DNA of 64,000 bases from assembly GCF_028863665.1 (NCBI RefSeq), contig NZ_JARBFX010000001.1, positions 310,001 to 374,000 of the forward strand, written 5' to 3'. This document shows positions 19,677 to 28,671 of this stretch, piece after piece. The DNA comes from Aquabacter sediminis. Lineage in GTDB: Bacteria; Pseudomonadota; Alphaproteobacteria; Rhizobiales; Xanthobacteraceae. Every line of letters starts with the position of its first letter. Within the stretch, counting starts at the first letter, position 1. Made by a program: the position numbers and the translations under genes. The notes beneath the pieces are model-generated. The model was not told where the DNA came from. It saw only the letters and a list, made by a program, of their open reading frames with translations, and searched no databases.

Positions 19677-20999
19677 TCACTTGGTGATGAGGGCGGCCGT
19701 ATTGGTGGGGGCGTCGAACTTGTAGCGGATGCCGAGGGACACGATGTCCACATAGGCGCTGTTGACCTCGGCGACGAGCGTGCCGCGGGTGAGGTTGGCC
19801 GGATCGTTCGGGCCCAGCGCGATGGTGCCGTTCTGCCCGAAGATGTGGGTATAGGCGAAGTCGATGCTCAGCTGGGGCGTCCAGGCATAGGTGAAGCCGG
19901 CGGAGAGCCACAGACGGTTGCTGTCGGGCAGGCGGGGGGTGCGATACTCATCGGTGACCGGCGAGATCTCATAGGCGAGGCCGGCGCGCAGGGCGAGCTT
20001 AGGATCCCACTGATACTCGACGCCGCCGGAGAAGAACCAGCCGTCCTGCCAGTGCAGCGACAGCACGGACGGCGCGCCCGCGTTCGACACGATGACCAGT
20101 TCCTGCATGGTGGACCAGTTGGTCCATTCCACGGTGCCCATCACCGTCCAGCGCGGATCGAGCTTGGAGCGGAACGAGGCGGTCACCTGATCGGGCAGCG
20201 TCATGCCAGCGCTGGCATTGAGCACGCCAAGCGCCGTTCCCACGGGCGTGTAGATGGTGGTCAGGCCCTCCAGATTCTGGCTGAGCTGGGAGCGGTAGCC
20301 GACGCCGAGCGTGGTTCCCGGCGCCAGCGTGAACAGGGCGCCCAGGGTGAAACCGTAGGCGATGGAGCTGCCGTCCACCTGGGTGTAGCCGGTGGCGAAG
20401 GTCGGCGCGCCGGTGATGTACTGGGCCTGGCCCAGCCGGGCGTCCATGTAATTGGCCTGGAGACCGCCGCCGATGGTCATCCAGTCCGTGACGCGATAGG
20501 CCACCTGGGCGCCCATGTTGAAGTCGGCGATGCGATTGTAGCAGCCATAATAGCGGCCCGACCAATTGCACGGCGCATCGGTGATGAGGCCGTAGGGCGA
20601 GGTGAGCGACAGGCCAATGGCCCAGCGATCCCAGGCATAGGTGGCATAGCCGGTGGGCAGCACGCCGTTATCGACGATGTCACCGACACCGACGCCGCCA
20701 AGGTTGGACCCGAGCGCGCTGCGGGCGCTGGTCACGTCGATGGAGGCATGGGGGGCAATGTAGGTGACGTTGCCTTCCAACTGGAGGCCCGGCACGAAGC
20801 TGATGGCGGCCGGGTTCCAATACATGGAGGCAAGGCCCGCCCCGCCGGCCGCATTGCCGGCGAACGACGTGCCCTGGTAGTAGGCGCTCTGCTCACGCAG
20901 GCCAAACCCGCCCGCCTGAGCGGCCGTCGCCGCGCCCAGCAGGACAACCGGCACCAACAGAGCCGGGGAAGTGCGAGACAGGCCGCTGGCGATGGACAT
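19677..20999 (-). CDS. fadL: FadL-family outer membrane fatty acid transporter
   Basis: A 440-residue protein with a signal peptide (SPALLVPVVLLGAATAAQA) followed at once by the FadL N-terminus GGFGLREQSAYYQGTSFAGNAAGG, a 14-strand barrel pattern, and a C-terminal aromatic-rich strand region (YVDIVSLGIRYKF). FadL barrels admit long-chain fatty acids and other hydrophobic compounds across the outer membrane. The ATG at 20999 fits the signal peptide. It is upstream of fadD on the same strand and divergent from the MerR regulator. Confidence 0.9.
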   Translation of the reverse strand: MSIASGLSRTSPALLVPVVLLGAATAAQAGGFGLREQSAYYQGTSFAGNAAGGAGLASMYWNPAAISFVPGLQLEGNVTYIAPHASIDVTSARSALGSNLGGVGVGDIVDNGVLPTGYATYAWDRWAIGLSLTSPYGLITDAPCNWSGRYYGCYNRIADFNMGAQVAYRVTDWMTIGGGLQANYMDARLGQAQYITGAPTFATGYTQVDGSSIAYGFTLGALFTLAPGTTLGVGYRSQLSQNLEGLTTIYTPVGTALGVLNASAGMTLPDQVTASFRSKLDPRWTVMGTVEWTNWSTMQELVIVSNAGAPSVLSLHWQDGWFFSGGVEYQWDPKLALRAGLAYEISPVTDEYRTPRLPDSNRLWLSAGFTYAWTPQLSIDFAYTHIFGQNGTIALGPNDPANLTRGTLVAEVNSAYVDIVSLGIRYKFDAPTNTAALITK

Positions 21000-21072
21000 G
21001 GTGCCCCCTTCAATTTGAGCGTTTCCTAGCATCCGACTTTTTGTGCGATGCACTTATTCGTGCGTCAGATGC

Positions 21073-21083
21073 CCTATACGTCA
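21073..21083 (-). promoter_or_regulatory. candidate operator, copy 1 (fadL side)
   Basis: On the minus strand this reads TGACGTATAGG, 75 bases upstream of the fadL start. The identical 11-mer occurs in the opposite orientation at 21435-21445 just before the MerR gene. Confidence 0.45.
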
Positions 21084-21434
21084 CCCAGGATGAACAAGGC
21101 GCCCGCGTCGTCAACCAGGCAAATGAAGCGTCGGCGGAAAATGCGGTTGGGAAACGCGCAATGTGGCATTTCAGTCACAACCGCGGCATCAAGAAGGCGG
21201 ATTCTTGGCAGCTCTCATCCCGGTCCGCATCAAGTGGGCCATGCCATAAGGTCAATAAAACTGTCCATTTTCCAGAAGTTCGCGCTTCGGATTCGCCAGC
21301 GACGAGTTGTGCGATGCGGTGCATGCAGCCTGCCCTCCGCCACACCTTCGGCACCGCAGCAACGATTGCCCGACAAGAGCCGCCTCCGACCTCTTGCAGG
21401 GCAGGTCAAAGCATGTATCGTAAGCGCCGTAAGT

Positions 21435-21445
21435 TGACGTATAGG
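21435..21445 (+). promoter_or_regulatory. candidate operator, copy 2 (merR side)
   Basis: TGACGTATAGG, identical to copy 1 but on the plus strand, ends 13 bases before the GTG start of the MerR-family gene. Its position would suit autoregulation. Confidence 0.45.
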
Positions 21446-21458
21446 TGAGGTCGCGACT

Positions 21459-21890
21459 GTGGATTCCCATCGCAACACCCAGGGCGGTCTGACCGACACG
21501 TTCTTCACCGTGACCGAACTTGCGCGCGATCTCGCCATCACGCCGCGCACCATTCGCTTCTACGAGGACAAGGGGCTCATCACGCCCCGTCGGGCCGGCA
21601 ATATCCGCGTCTACACCAAGCGCGACCGAGCGCGCATGGTGCTGATCCTGCGCGGCAAGCGCCTCGGCTTCAGCCTGCGCGAGATCAAGGAATATCTCGA
21701 CCTCTACGATATCGACCCCTCCCAGACGGAGCAGATCCGCCTGCTCCTGAAGAAGGTGCGCACGCGCCTGGAGATGCTCGAGGACCAGCGCCTCGCGCTC
21801 GAGGAGAGCATCCTCGAACTGAAGGACATCGAGGACCAGACCCTGGCTGCCCTGGCGCAGCAGGTGGCCGCCGCCAAGGCCGCCGGCTGA
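21459..21890 (+). CDS. MerR-family transcriptional regulator of the fatty-acid genes (LiuR-like)
   Basis: A 143-residue MerR protein: winged HTH (FTVTELARDLAITPRTIRFY, residues about 16-35), then a long dimerisation coiled coil (about 85-130) and no cysteine-based metal site, as in LiuR/PsrA-type regulators of branched-chain or fatty acid catabolism. The GTG start has GAGG eight bases upstream. It leads directly into the thiolase gene and is divergent from fadL-fadD, so it probably senses an acyl-CoA and controls both units; that is inference. Confidence 0.85.
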   Translation: MDSHRNTQGGLTDTFFTVTELARDLAITPRTIRFYEDKGLITPRRAGNIRVYTKRDRARMVLILRGKRLGFSLREIKEYLDLYDIDPSQTEQIRLLLKKVRTRLEMLEDQRLALEESILELKDIEDQTLAALAQQVAAAKAAG

Positions 21891-21971
21891 TCAGGTCCCG
21901 ATCGGCGATCCGCCGCCGGACAAGCCGGCGGCCGGCAAAGAACAACGATAGTGTTTCTGGCAGGAGAGCCC

Positions 21972-23108
21972 ATGCAGAACGTGGTCATCGCGGGCTATGC
22001 CCGCTCGCCCTTTACCCCCGCCAAGAAGGGCGATCTCGCCCGGGTGCGGCCCGATGATCTGGCCGCCCAGGTCATCCGCGAGCTGATCGTCCGCACCAAG
22101 GTCAATCCCGAGGACATCGAGGACCTGATCCTCGGCTGCGCCTTCCCCGAGGCCGAGCAGGGCCTCAATGTGGCGCGCCTCATCGGCATGATCGCGGACC
22201 TGCCCCAGTCGGTGGCGGGCGTCACCGTCAACCGCTTCTGTGGCTCCTCCATGCAGGCGGTGCACATGGCTGCCGGGCAGATCCAGCTGGGTGCGGGCGA
22301 GGTCTTCATCTGCGCCGGCGTCGAGAGCATGAGCCGCGTGCCCATGACCGGCTTCAACCCCATGCTGAACCCGGCTTTGCACGCCAAGAACCATGCCGCC
22401 TATATGGGCATGGGTGACACCGCCGAGAATGTCGCCCGCAAATGGCAGATCACCCGCGCCGACCAGGACGCCTTTGCCGTGGAAAGCCAGCGCAAGGCGG
22501 CTGCCGCCCAGGCAGATGGGCGGCTCGCGGCTGAGATCGTGGCCATCCGCAACAACGGGTCGGTGATCGAGAAGGATGGCTGCATCCGCGCCGAGACCAG
22601 CACCGAGGATCTGGCCGGCCTCAAGCCCTCCTTCGACCAGAACGGCACCGTCACCGCGGGCACCTCTTCCCCGCTCACCGATGGCGCCGCCGCCGTGCTG
22701 GTCTGCACGGAAGCCTATGCCGAGCGCAACGGCCTGACCCCGCTGGCCCGCATCAAGGGTGTGGCGGTGGCCGGCTGCGCCCCGGAAATCATGGGCATCG
22801 GCCCCGTGGAAGCCACGCGAAAGGCGCTCAAGCGCTCCAACATCGAGATCGGTGACGTGGACGTGGTGGAGCTGAACGAGGCCTTTGCCTCGCAGGCGCT
22901 GGCCTGCGCCCGGGAGCTGGGCATCAAGGGCGAGACCATGAACAAGGATGGCGGCGCCATCGCACTCGGCCATCCGCTGGGCGCCACCGGCGCACGCATC
23001 GTCGGCAAGGCGGCAGCCCTCCTCCAGCGCGATGGCGGGCGCTATGCCCTGGCCACCCAGTGCATCGGCGGCGGGCAGGGCATCGCCACCGTCCTCGAGC
23101 GGATCTGA
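21972..23108 (+). CDS. acetyl-CoA C-acyltransferase (3-ketoacyl-CoA thiolase)
   Basis: A 378-residue thiolase with all three catalytic elements: the nucleophilic Cys in NRFCGSSMQAV (about residue 86), the His in HPLGATGAR and the second Cys in TQCIGGGQG. It cleaves 3-ketoacyl-CoA in the last step of beta-oxidation. GGAGAG sits just before the ATG at 21972. It is followed 14 bases later by the FadJ-like gene, as in fadA-type pairs, so the protein most likely serves fatty acid degradation. Confidence 0.93.
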   Translation: MQNVVIAGYARSPFTPAKKGDLARVRPDDLAAQVIRELIVRTKVNPEDIEDLILGCAFPEAEQGLNVARLIGMIADLPQSVAGVTVNRFCGSSMQAVHMAAGQIQLGAGEVFICAGVESMSRVPMTGFNPMLNPALHAKNHAAYMGMGDTAENVARKWQITRADQDAFAVESQRKAAAAQADGRLAAEIVAIRNNGSVIEKDGCIRAETSTEDLAGLKPSFDQNGTVTAGTSSPLTDGAAAVLVCTEAYAERNGLTPLARIKGVAVAGCAPEIMGIGPVEATRKALKRSNIEIGDVDVVELNEAFASQALACARELGIKGETMNKDGGAIALGHPLGATGARIVGKAAALLQRDGGRYALATQCIGGGQGIATVLERI

Positions 23109-23122
23109 GGGAGGCGCACGCC

Positions 23123-25459
23123 ATGAGCGACACGCCCCGAGAGATCAAGAAAGTCGCCGTCATCGGCGCCGGCGTCATGGGCGCCGGCATCGCCGCCCAT
23201 GTGGCCAATGCCGGGATCGAGGTTCTCCTCCTCGATATCGTCCCGGAGGGCGCCACCAACCGCAACGCCATCGCGGAAAAGGCGGTTGAGCGTCTCCTGA
23301 AGGCCGATCCCGCCGCCTTCATGGCCAAGCGCAATGCGCGCCTGGTGAAGGCCGGCAATATCGAGGACAACCTGTCCGACCTCGCCTCGTGCGACTGGAT
23401 CGTGGAAGCCGTCATCGAGCGCCTGGACATCAAGCAGGCGCTCTATGGCAAGATCGATGCGGTGCGCACGCCCGGCACGGCGGTGTCCTCCAACACCTCC
23501 ACCATTCCGCTTGCCGACCTGACGAGCGGCCTGCCCGAGGGCTTCCGGCGGGACTTCCTCATCACCCACTTCTTCAACCCGCCCCGCTACATGCGCCTGC
23601 TGGAAATCGTTGCCGGTCCCGACACGGACCGGGAGACGGTATCCCGGGTGAAAGCGTTCGCCGACGTGAAGCTCGGCAAGACGGTGGTGGACTGCAAGGA
23701 CACGCCCGGCTTCATCGCCAATCGCCTGGGCACCTATTGGCTCCAGGCAGCGGTCATCGGCGCGCTGGACCTGGGCCTTCGCGTGGAGGAAGCCGACGCC
23801 GTCATGGGCCGCCCCTTCGGCATCCCCAAGACCGGCATTTTCGGCCTCCTGGACCTCGTTGGCCTCGACCTCATGCCCCATGTGCAGGGCAGCCTGGAGC
23901 GGGCGTTGCCCAAGTCCGACCCCTTCCACGCCTTGCTGCGCGACGTGCCGCTGCTGCGGGACATGATCTCCAACGGCTATACCGGTCGGAAGGGCAAGGG
24001 CGGCTTCTACCGCCTCAATCGCGAGGGCGGCGGTAAGGTGAAGGAGGCCATTGACCTCTCCACCGGCGCGTATCGCCGGGAGGAAAAGGCCCAGCTTTCC
24101 GAGCTTGAGGAGCTTTCCAAGGACCTGCCCGCGCTGCTCGCCAGCGATGGTCCCGCCGGCCGCTATGCCTGGGCCGTCATGGGCCGGACACTTGCCTATG
24201 CCGCCCGCCTTGTGCCGGAGGCGGCCGACACGGTGGTGGCCATCGATGAGGCCATGCGCCTTGGCTACAATTGGAAGTTCGGCCCCTTCGAGCTGATCGA
24301 CAAGATCGGCTCCGAGGCCCTCGCCGCCCGCCTGGAGGCGGAGGGCGCCGAGGTTCCCGCCTTGCTTGCCGCCGCCCGCGGGAAGTCGTTCTACCGCGTG
24401 GCGGAGGGGGGCCAGCAGTATCTCGGCACAGATGGCGCCTATCACGACGTGACACGGCCGGCAGGCGTGCTGCTGCTGGCCGATATCAAGCTGCGCAGCC
24501 AGCCCATCCAGAAGAACGGCTCCGCCGCCCTCTGGGACATTGGCGACGGCGTGGTGTGCCTGGAATTCACCAGCAAGGGCAATTCCCTGGACGAGGGCAT
24601 CATCACGCTGCTGGCCCGCGCCATTCCGTTGGTGAAGTCCAAGTACAAGGCCCTGGTCATCTATAACGAGGGCACCAACTTCTCGGTGGGTGCCAATCTG
24701 GGCCTTGCCTTGTTCGCCTGCAACATCGCCGCCTTCGGCGAGGTGGAGAAGCTGGTGGCCACCGGCCAGCAGACGTACCAGCAGCTCAAATACGCCCCCT
24801 TCCCCGTTGTGTCGGCGCCCGCCGGCATGGCGCTGGGTGGGGGCTGCGAGATCCTGCTGCATTCGGATGCCGTGCAGGCCCATGCGGAAAGCTATATCGG
24901 CCTGGTGGAATGCGGCGTCGGCCTGCTTCCCGGCTGGGGCGGCTGCAAGGAGATGTTGACGCGCTGGCAGAATGCCAAGGGCGTTCCGCACGGGCCCATG
25001 CCGGCCACCGCCAAGGTGTTCGAGATGGTCTCCACCGCCACCGTGTCCAAGTCGGCGGCGGAAGCGAAGGAATATCTGTTCCTGCGCGAGAGCGACGGCA
25101 TCACCATGAACCGCGACCGCCTGCTGGCGGACGCCAAGGCCAAGGCGCTGGCGCTGGCGGAAAACTATGTGCCGCCAAAGCCCGTGGACCTCACCTTGCC
25201 CGGCCCCTCCGGCAAGACGGCGCTCGTCATGGCGGCGGAAGGCTTCCACAAGCGGGGCATCGCCACCAAGCATGATCTGGTGGTGGCGGACGCGCTCGCG
25301 GAGGTGCTCTCCGGCGGCAAGGCTGACCATATCGAGCCGGTGAAGGAAGCGGACGTGCTGGAGCTGGAACGCGCCGGCTTCATGCGCCTCATCCGCACCA
25401 ACGGAACGCTCGCCCGCATCGAGCACACGCTCGAGACGGGCCGTCCCCTGCGCAATTGA
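23123..25459 (+). CDS. bifunctional 3-hydroxyacyl-CoA dehydrogenase / enoyl-CoA hydratase (FadJ-like)
   Basis: A 778-residue two-enzyme protein. The NAD-binding 3-hydroxyacyl-CoA dehydrogenase domain comes first (VAVIGAGVMGAGIAAHVANAG, residues about 10-30; HFFNPPRYMRLLEIV), then its C-terminal domain (FGIPKTGIFGLLDLVG), and a crotonase-type hydratase/isomerase domain at the end (about 460-720; APAGMALGGGCEILLHSD, VECGVGLLPGWGG). This order is reversed relative to E. coli FadB/FadJ but is normal for the long alphaproteobacterial form. It performs the two middle beta-oxidation steps. GAGGGAGG precedes the ATG. Confidence 0.93.
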   Translation: MSDTPREIKKVAVIGAGVMGAGIAAHVANAGIEVLLLDIVPEGATNRNAIAEKAVERLLKADPAAFMAKRNARLVKAGNIEDNLSDLASCDWIVEAVIERLDIKQALYGKIDAVRTPGTAVSSNTSTIPLADLTSGLPEGFRRDFLITHFFNPPRYMRLLEIVAGPDTDRETVSRVKAFADVKLGKTVVDCKDTPGFIANRLGTYWLQAAVIGALDLGLRVEEADAVMGRPFGIPKTGIFGLLDLVGLDLMPHVQGSLERALPKSDPFHALLRDVPLLRDMISNGYTGRKGKGGFYRLNREGGGKVKEAIDLSTGAYRREEKAQLSELEELSKDLPALLASDGPAGRYAWAVMGRTLAYAARLVPEAADTVVAIDEAMRLGYNWKFGPFELIDKIGSEALAARLEAEGAEVPALLAAARGKSFYRVAEGGQQYLGTDGAYHDVTRPAGVLLLADIKLRSQPIQKNGSAALWDIGDGVVCLEFTSKGNSLDEGIITLLARAIPLVKSKYKALVIYNEGTNFSVGANLGLALFACNIAAFGEVEKLVATGQQTYQQLKYAPFPVVSAPAGMALGGGCEILLHSDAVQAHAESYIGLVECGVGLLPGWGGCKEMLTRWQNAKGVPHGPMPATAKVFEMVSTATVSKSAAEAKEYLFLRESDGITMNRDRLLADAKAKALALAENYVPPKPVDLTLPGPSGKTALVMAAEGFHKRGIATKHDLVVADALAEVLSGGKADHIEPVKEADVLELERAGFMRLIRTNGTLARIEHTLETGRPLRN

Positions 25460-25464
25460 TGCTA

Positions 25465-25489
25465 CTCCCCGCCGCCCGGCGGCGGGGAG
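25465..25489. terminator. strong hairpin between the FadJ-like and acyl-CoA dehydrogenase genes
   Basis: CTCCCCGCCGC (25465-25475) pairs perfectly with GCGGCGGGGAG (25479-25489) around a 3-base loop. No U-tract follows, so it may stabilise or attenuate the operon message rather than end it. Confidence 0.45.
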
Positions 25490-25523
25490 ATGCCCCAGGC
25501 AGAACAATTTCGGGAAGACGCCC

Positions 25524-27314
25524 ATGCAGACCTATCAGCCGCCGCTCCGCGACATGCGTTTCGTGCTGCACGAGCTTCATGGCAGCGAAGCGCTCAAGGA
25601 CATGAAGGGCCTCGAAGAGGTCACGCCCGACCTGATCGACGCCGTCCTCGACGAGGCCTCCAAGCTCGTCACCGAGGTGCTCGCCCCCCTCAATGTGGTC
25701 GCCGACCAGAAGGGCTGCACCTATGAGAATGGCGTGGTGCGCACGCCGCCCGGCTTCAAGGAGGCCTACCAGACCTATCGCGAAGGCGGCTGGAACGGCA
25801 TTGCCTGCGACCCCGAATGGGGCGGCCAGGGCTTGCCCGCCAGCGTGACCAAGCTGGTGGAGGAGATGATGTGCTCCGCCAACATCGCGTTCGGCCTTTA
25901 TCCCGGCCTCACCCACGGCGCCTATGTGGCGCTCTCCCATCATGCCTCGCAGGAGCTGAAAGAACGCTTCCTGCCAAAGATGGTGGAAGGCGTGTGGTCC
26001 GGCACCATGTGCCTCACCGAGCCCCATTGCGGCACCGATCTCGGCCTTCTGCGCACCAAGGCGGAGCCGCTGGGCGACGGGTCCTATGCCATCACCGGCT
26101 CGAAGATCTTCATCTCGGCCGGCGAACACGACATGACCGAGAACATCGTTCACCTGGTGCTGGCGCGCCTGCCGGACGCGCCCAAGGGCATCAAGGGCAT
26201 CAGCCTCTTCCTGGTGCCCAAGTTCCTGCCCACCGAAGACGGGCGGCCGGGTATGCGCAATGGCGTCACCTGCACCGGCATCGAGCACAAGATGGGCATC
26301 CATGGCTCGGCCACCTGCCAGATGTCGTTCGACGAGGCCAAGGGCTGGCTGGTGGGCGAACCCCATAAGGGGATGCGCGCCATGTTCTCCATGATGAATT
26401 CCGAGCGCCTCTCGGTGGGCGCGCAGGGCCTGGGCGTGGGCGAGGCGGCCTATCAGGGCGCCGTCTCCTACGCCAAGGAGCGCCTCCAGGGCCGGGCGCT
26501 GACCGGCGCCAAGTATCCGGACAAGCCGGCCGACCCCATCATCGTGCACCCCGACGTGCGGCGCACGCTGATGACCATGCGGGCCTATAATGAGGGCTGC
26601 CGGGCCCTTTCCGGCTGGGTGGCGCGCAATCTCGACCTGATGGAGCGGGCCCAGGACCCGGAAGAGCGCCAGCGGGCGGAGGACTTCACCGCCCTCATGA
26701 CGCCCATCGTGAAGGCCTTGTTCACCGATCTCGGCTTCGAGAATGCCTCGCTGGGCGTCCAGGTCTATGGTGGGCACGGCTATATCCGCGACCATGGCAT
26801 GGAGCAGTATCTGCGCGATGCCCGCATCGCCATGATCTATGAGGGCACCAACGGTGTGCAGGCCCTCGATCTGGTGGGCCGCAAGCTCGGCGCCCATACG
26901 GGCCGTTATCTGCGCGCTTTCTTCCATCCCGTGCTCAGCTATATCGAGAGCAAGGTCGACGACGACAATCTGGGTCCGCTTGTCGGCCCCTTGAGCAAGG
27001 CGTTCGGCGCGCTCCAGCTCGCCACCGCCCACATCGCCCAGAAGGGCCTGAAGGACCCGGACGAGGCGGGCGCCGCCGCCACGGAATATCTGCGCCTCTT
27101 CGGTCTGGTGGCGCTCGGCTACATGTGGGTGCGCATGGCAGAGGTGGCCTATGCCAAGAAGGACGAGCCCGATGCCGATCGGGCCTTCTATGAAGGCAAG
27201 ATCATCACCGCGCGCTTCTTCATCGACCGCCTGTTGCCCCAGGTGGCCGGCCTGTGGGGCTCCATCAAGACCGGCAAGGCGTCCATGATGGACATGCCCG
27301 CCGACCTGTTCTGA
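25524..27314 (+). CDS. acyl-CoA dehydrogenase (long, 596-residue type)
   Basis: The ACAD fold is clear: GLTHGAYVALSHHAS in the N-domain, the FAD-binding TMCLTEPHCGTDLG and ITGSKIFISAGEHDM of the middle domain, and a C-terminal helical domain with the catalytic glutamate region in MIYEGTNGVQALDLVGRK. Residues beyond about 470 form the extra C-terminal domain of the 590-600-residue class (DmdC-like/FadE-like clade). It introduces the alpha-beta double bond in fatty acyl-CoA, passing electrons to ETF. Third gene of the beta-oxidation operon; chain-length preference is unknown. Confidence 0.92.
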   Translation: MQTYQPPLRDMRFVLHELHGSEALKDMKGLEEVTPDLIDAVLDEASKLVTEVLAPLNVVADQKGCTYENGVVRTPPGFKEAYQTYREGGWNGIACDPEWGGQGLPASVTKLVEEMMCSANIAFGLYPGLTHGAYVALSHHASQELKERFLPKMVEGVWSGTMCLTEPHCGTDLGLLRTKAEPLGDGSYAITGSKIFISAGEHDMTENIVHLVLARLPDAPKGIKGISLFLVPKFLPTEDGRPGMRNGVTCTGIEHKMGIHGSATCQMSFDEAKGWLVGEPHKGMRAMFSMMNSERLSVGAQGLGVGEAAYQGAVSYAKERLQGRALTGAKYPDKPADPIIVHPDVRRTLMTMRAYNEGCRALSGWVARNLDLMERAQDPEERQRAEDFTALMTPIVKALFTDLGFENASLGVQVYGGHGYIRDHGMEQYLRDARIAMIYEGTNGVQALDLVGRKLGAHTGRYLRAFFHPVLSYIESKVDDDNLGPLVGPLSKAFGALQLATAHIAQKGLKDPDEAGAAATEYLRLFGLVALGYMWVRMAEVAYAKKDEPDADRAFYEGKIITARFFIDRLLPQVAGLWGSIKTGKASMMDMPADLF

Positions 27315-27342
27315 CGCAAATCGCGTCTTTGCTTTACACCTC

Positions 27343-27373
27343 GCGTTCCGCCCACCCGGCGGAACGCTTTTTC
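27343..27373 (+). terminator. rho-independent terminator after the acyl-CoA dehydrogenase gene
   Basis: GCGTTCCGCC (27343-27352) pairs with GGCGGAACGC (27358-27367) across a 5-base loop, followed directly by TTTTT. It is a textbook terminator, 28 bases past the stop, and lies before the SCP2 gene. Confidence 0.88.
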
Positions 27374-27389
27374 ATGGAAGGCCCTGCCC

Positions 27390-27704
27390 ATGCCCGACGC
27401 CGCAACCCTCATGGAGAAGCTCGGCGAGCATTCCGCCACCCTCTCCACCCTCGGCTACAAGGTCCGCTTCGACCTCACCGACATCTCCTCCTCCATCCTG
27501 CTCGACGCCACCGGTGGCGGTGCGGAACTGTCCGAGGCGCAGGGCGAGGCGGATGCGGTGCTCAAGCTCACCAGCGACACGCTGGACAAGCTCATCACCG
27601 GCCGCATGGGTCCGATGTTGGCCTTCACCACGGGCCGCCTGAAGCTGGAGGGCTCGCAGGGGGTGGCGCTGAAGCTTGCCGGGCTGCTCGACGAGATGAA
27701 CTGA
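27390..27704 (+). CDS. SCP2 sterol-carrier-domain protein
   Basis: A 104-residue single-domain protein. The SCP2 pattern is visible: VRFDLTDISSSILLDA, then the strand-turn ADAVLKLTSDTLDKLITGRMGPMLAFTTGRLKLEG and a C-terminal helix (ALKLAGLLDEM). Such proteins bind fatty acyl-CoA or other lipids in the cytoplasm. Its position after the beta-oxidation genes suits a lipid-carrier role. GGAAGG precedes the ATG. A strong terminator separates it from the acyl-CoA dehydrogenase, so read-through or its own promoter is needed. Confidence 0.85.
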   Translation: MPDAATLMEKLGEHSATLSTLGYKVRFDLTDISSSILLDATGGGAELSEAQGEADAVLKLTSDTLDKLITGRMGPMLAFTTGRLKLEGSQGVALKLAGLLDEMN

Positions 27705-28003
27705 CCCCACGGGGGCGCCGCGCGGCTGCGGCGCCCCGCTTCTCAGTCACCATTTGACCGCATGAAACAATTCGATCCATTTTGAACTATTGAGCCGCCC
27801 TCCCAGGTTTTGACGAGCCTCGAATATTTCCAACCTTTGCCTTCGCAGGCGCCGACAACATGGCGACCCCCGCTTTCTCCCTACCTGTCCTAAATGTAAT
27901 GAGATTTGCACCGCGATTGACACCGTCCGGCACTGGAAATCGGCCTGGACGGTGATAAGGTGCCCGCGCGGTGACGGACAAAAGTCCTGCGTTGGAGAGA
28001 TCG
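27705..28003. other. 299-base intergenic region after the SCP2 gene
   Basis: Contains a GC-rich terminator-like hairpin at 27712-27737 and then a comparatively AT-rich stretch (about 27745-27920) that probably holds the promoter of the secreted-protein gene. No gene is seen. Confidence 0.5.
27712..27737 (+). terminator. terminator-like hairpin after the SCP2 gene
   Basis: GGGGCGCCGC (27712-27721) pairs with GCGGCGCCCC (27728-27737) around a 6-base loop, eight bases past the stop. Only a weak T-rich tail (GCTTCTC) follows. Confidence 0.55.
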
Positions 28004-28546
28004 ATGAAGTCGTTGATTTACGGAGCGCTTTTCGCGATGATCGGCGCGGTCGGCGTCGCGCAAGCCCAGACCAGCAAGCCCGCGAATGTCATCGACATGC
28101 CGCCGGCCAACTGGCTTTTCGTTCAGGTGGCCGACCAAGTCACCATTGACGAGAAGACCATCACCCTCAAGGGCGTCGCCCCCCAGACGCTCATGTTCAC
28201 GGATCGTCCCGAGCGGATGACGGGCGATGCCCCGACCCCCGCCTTCGTGAAGTTCTGGAATTCCAGCAAGTCTGACTTCCAGAAGGACCCGCCGAACGCC
28301 ACCCTGGCGGTGACCGTGGACGGCAAGGCCTCGACCACCGTCGTGGAGCTGACCGACCCGCAGCTCAATGGCGATACGCTGGTCTATACCTACCGCGTGC
28401 TTGGCGGCGATCCGCTGCCCAAGACCGGCACCAATGCCAACCTGTTCATCGACTGGTGGTACGGCCCCGGCTGGGGTCCCGGTTGGGGTGGCGGCTATTG
28501 CTGGCGTGGCCCGTATGGCGGCCTGCACTGCCGTCCGGCCTGGTGA
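28004..28546 (+). CDS. secreted protein of unknown function with Gly/Trp-rich C-terminus
   Basis: A 180-residue product with a clear signal peptide (MKSLIYGALFAMIGAVGVAQA-QT). The mature part contains NWLFVQVADQVTIDEKTITLKGVAPQ-type beta-rich sequence (split here) and conserved-looking SKSDFQKDPPNATLAV, and ends with a 30-residue Gly-Trp-Pro tail containing two cysteines (YCWRGPYGG and LHCRPAW). I do not recognise the family. The ATG at 28004 has GGAGAG four bases upstream. It is monocistronic, with a strong terminator right after. Confidence 0.65.
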   Translation: MKSLIYGALFAMIGAVGVAQAQTSKPANVIDMPPANWLFVQVADQVTIDEKTITLKGVAPQTLMFTDRPERMTGDAPTPAFVKFWNSSKSDFQKDPPNATLAVTVDGKASTTVVELTDPQLNGDTLVYTYRVLGGDPLPKTGTNANLFIDWWYGPGWGPGWGGGYCWRGPYGGLHCRPAW

Positions 28547-28584
28547 TCCAGTTCACCTGAAGGCTGATCCGGCCTGATATGAAG

Positions 28585-28618
28585 AACCCCGCCCGGCATG
28601 GCCGCGGCGGGGTTTTTC
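28585..28618 (+). terminator. rho-independent terminator
   Basis: AACCCCGCC (28585-28593) pairs with GGCGGGGTT (28606-28614); the inner CGG/CCG extends the stem. A run of T (28613-28617) follows. It ends the secreted-protein gene and faces the convergent ohr gene. Confidence 0.88.
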
Positions 28619-28671
28619 GTTGGTGCGGGTGGGCGACCGGGGCGCCTGCCCCAGCCGCACCTTCCAGGCCT

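Larger units (their letters stand above)
21000..21458. other. 459-base divergent regulatory region, fadL / merR
   Basis: No gene is supported. The region separates fadL (minus) from the MerR-family gene (plus). It carries an 11-base sequence, TGACGTATAGG, once on each strand near either gene start (annotated separately). Confidence 0.55.
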
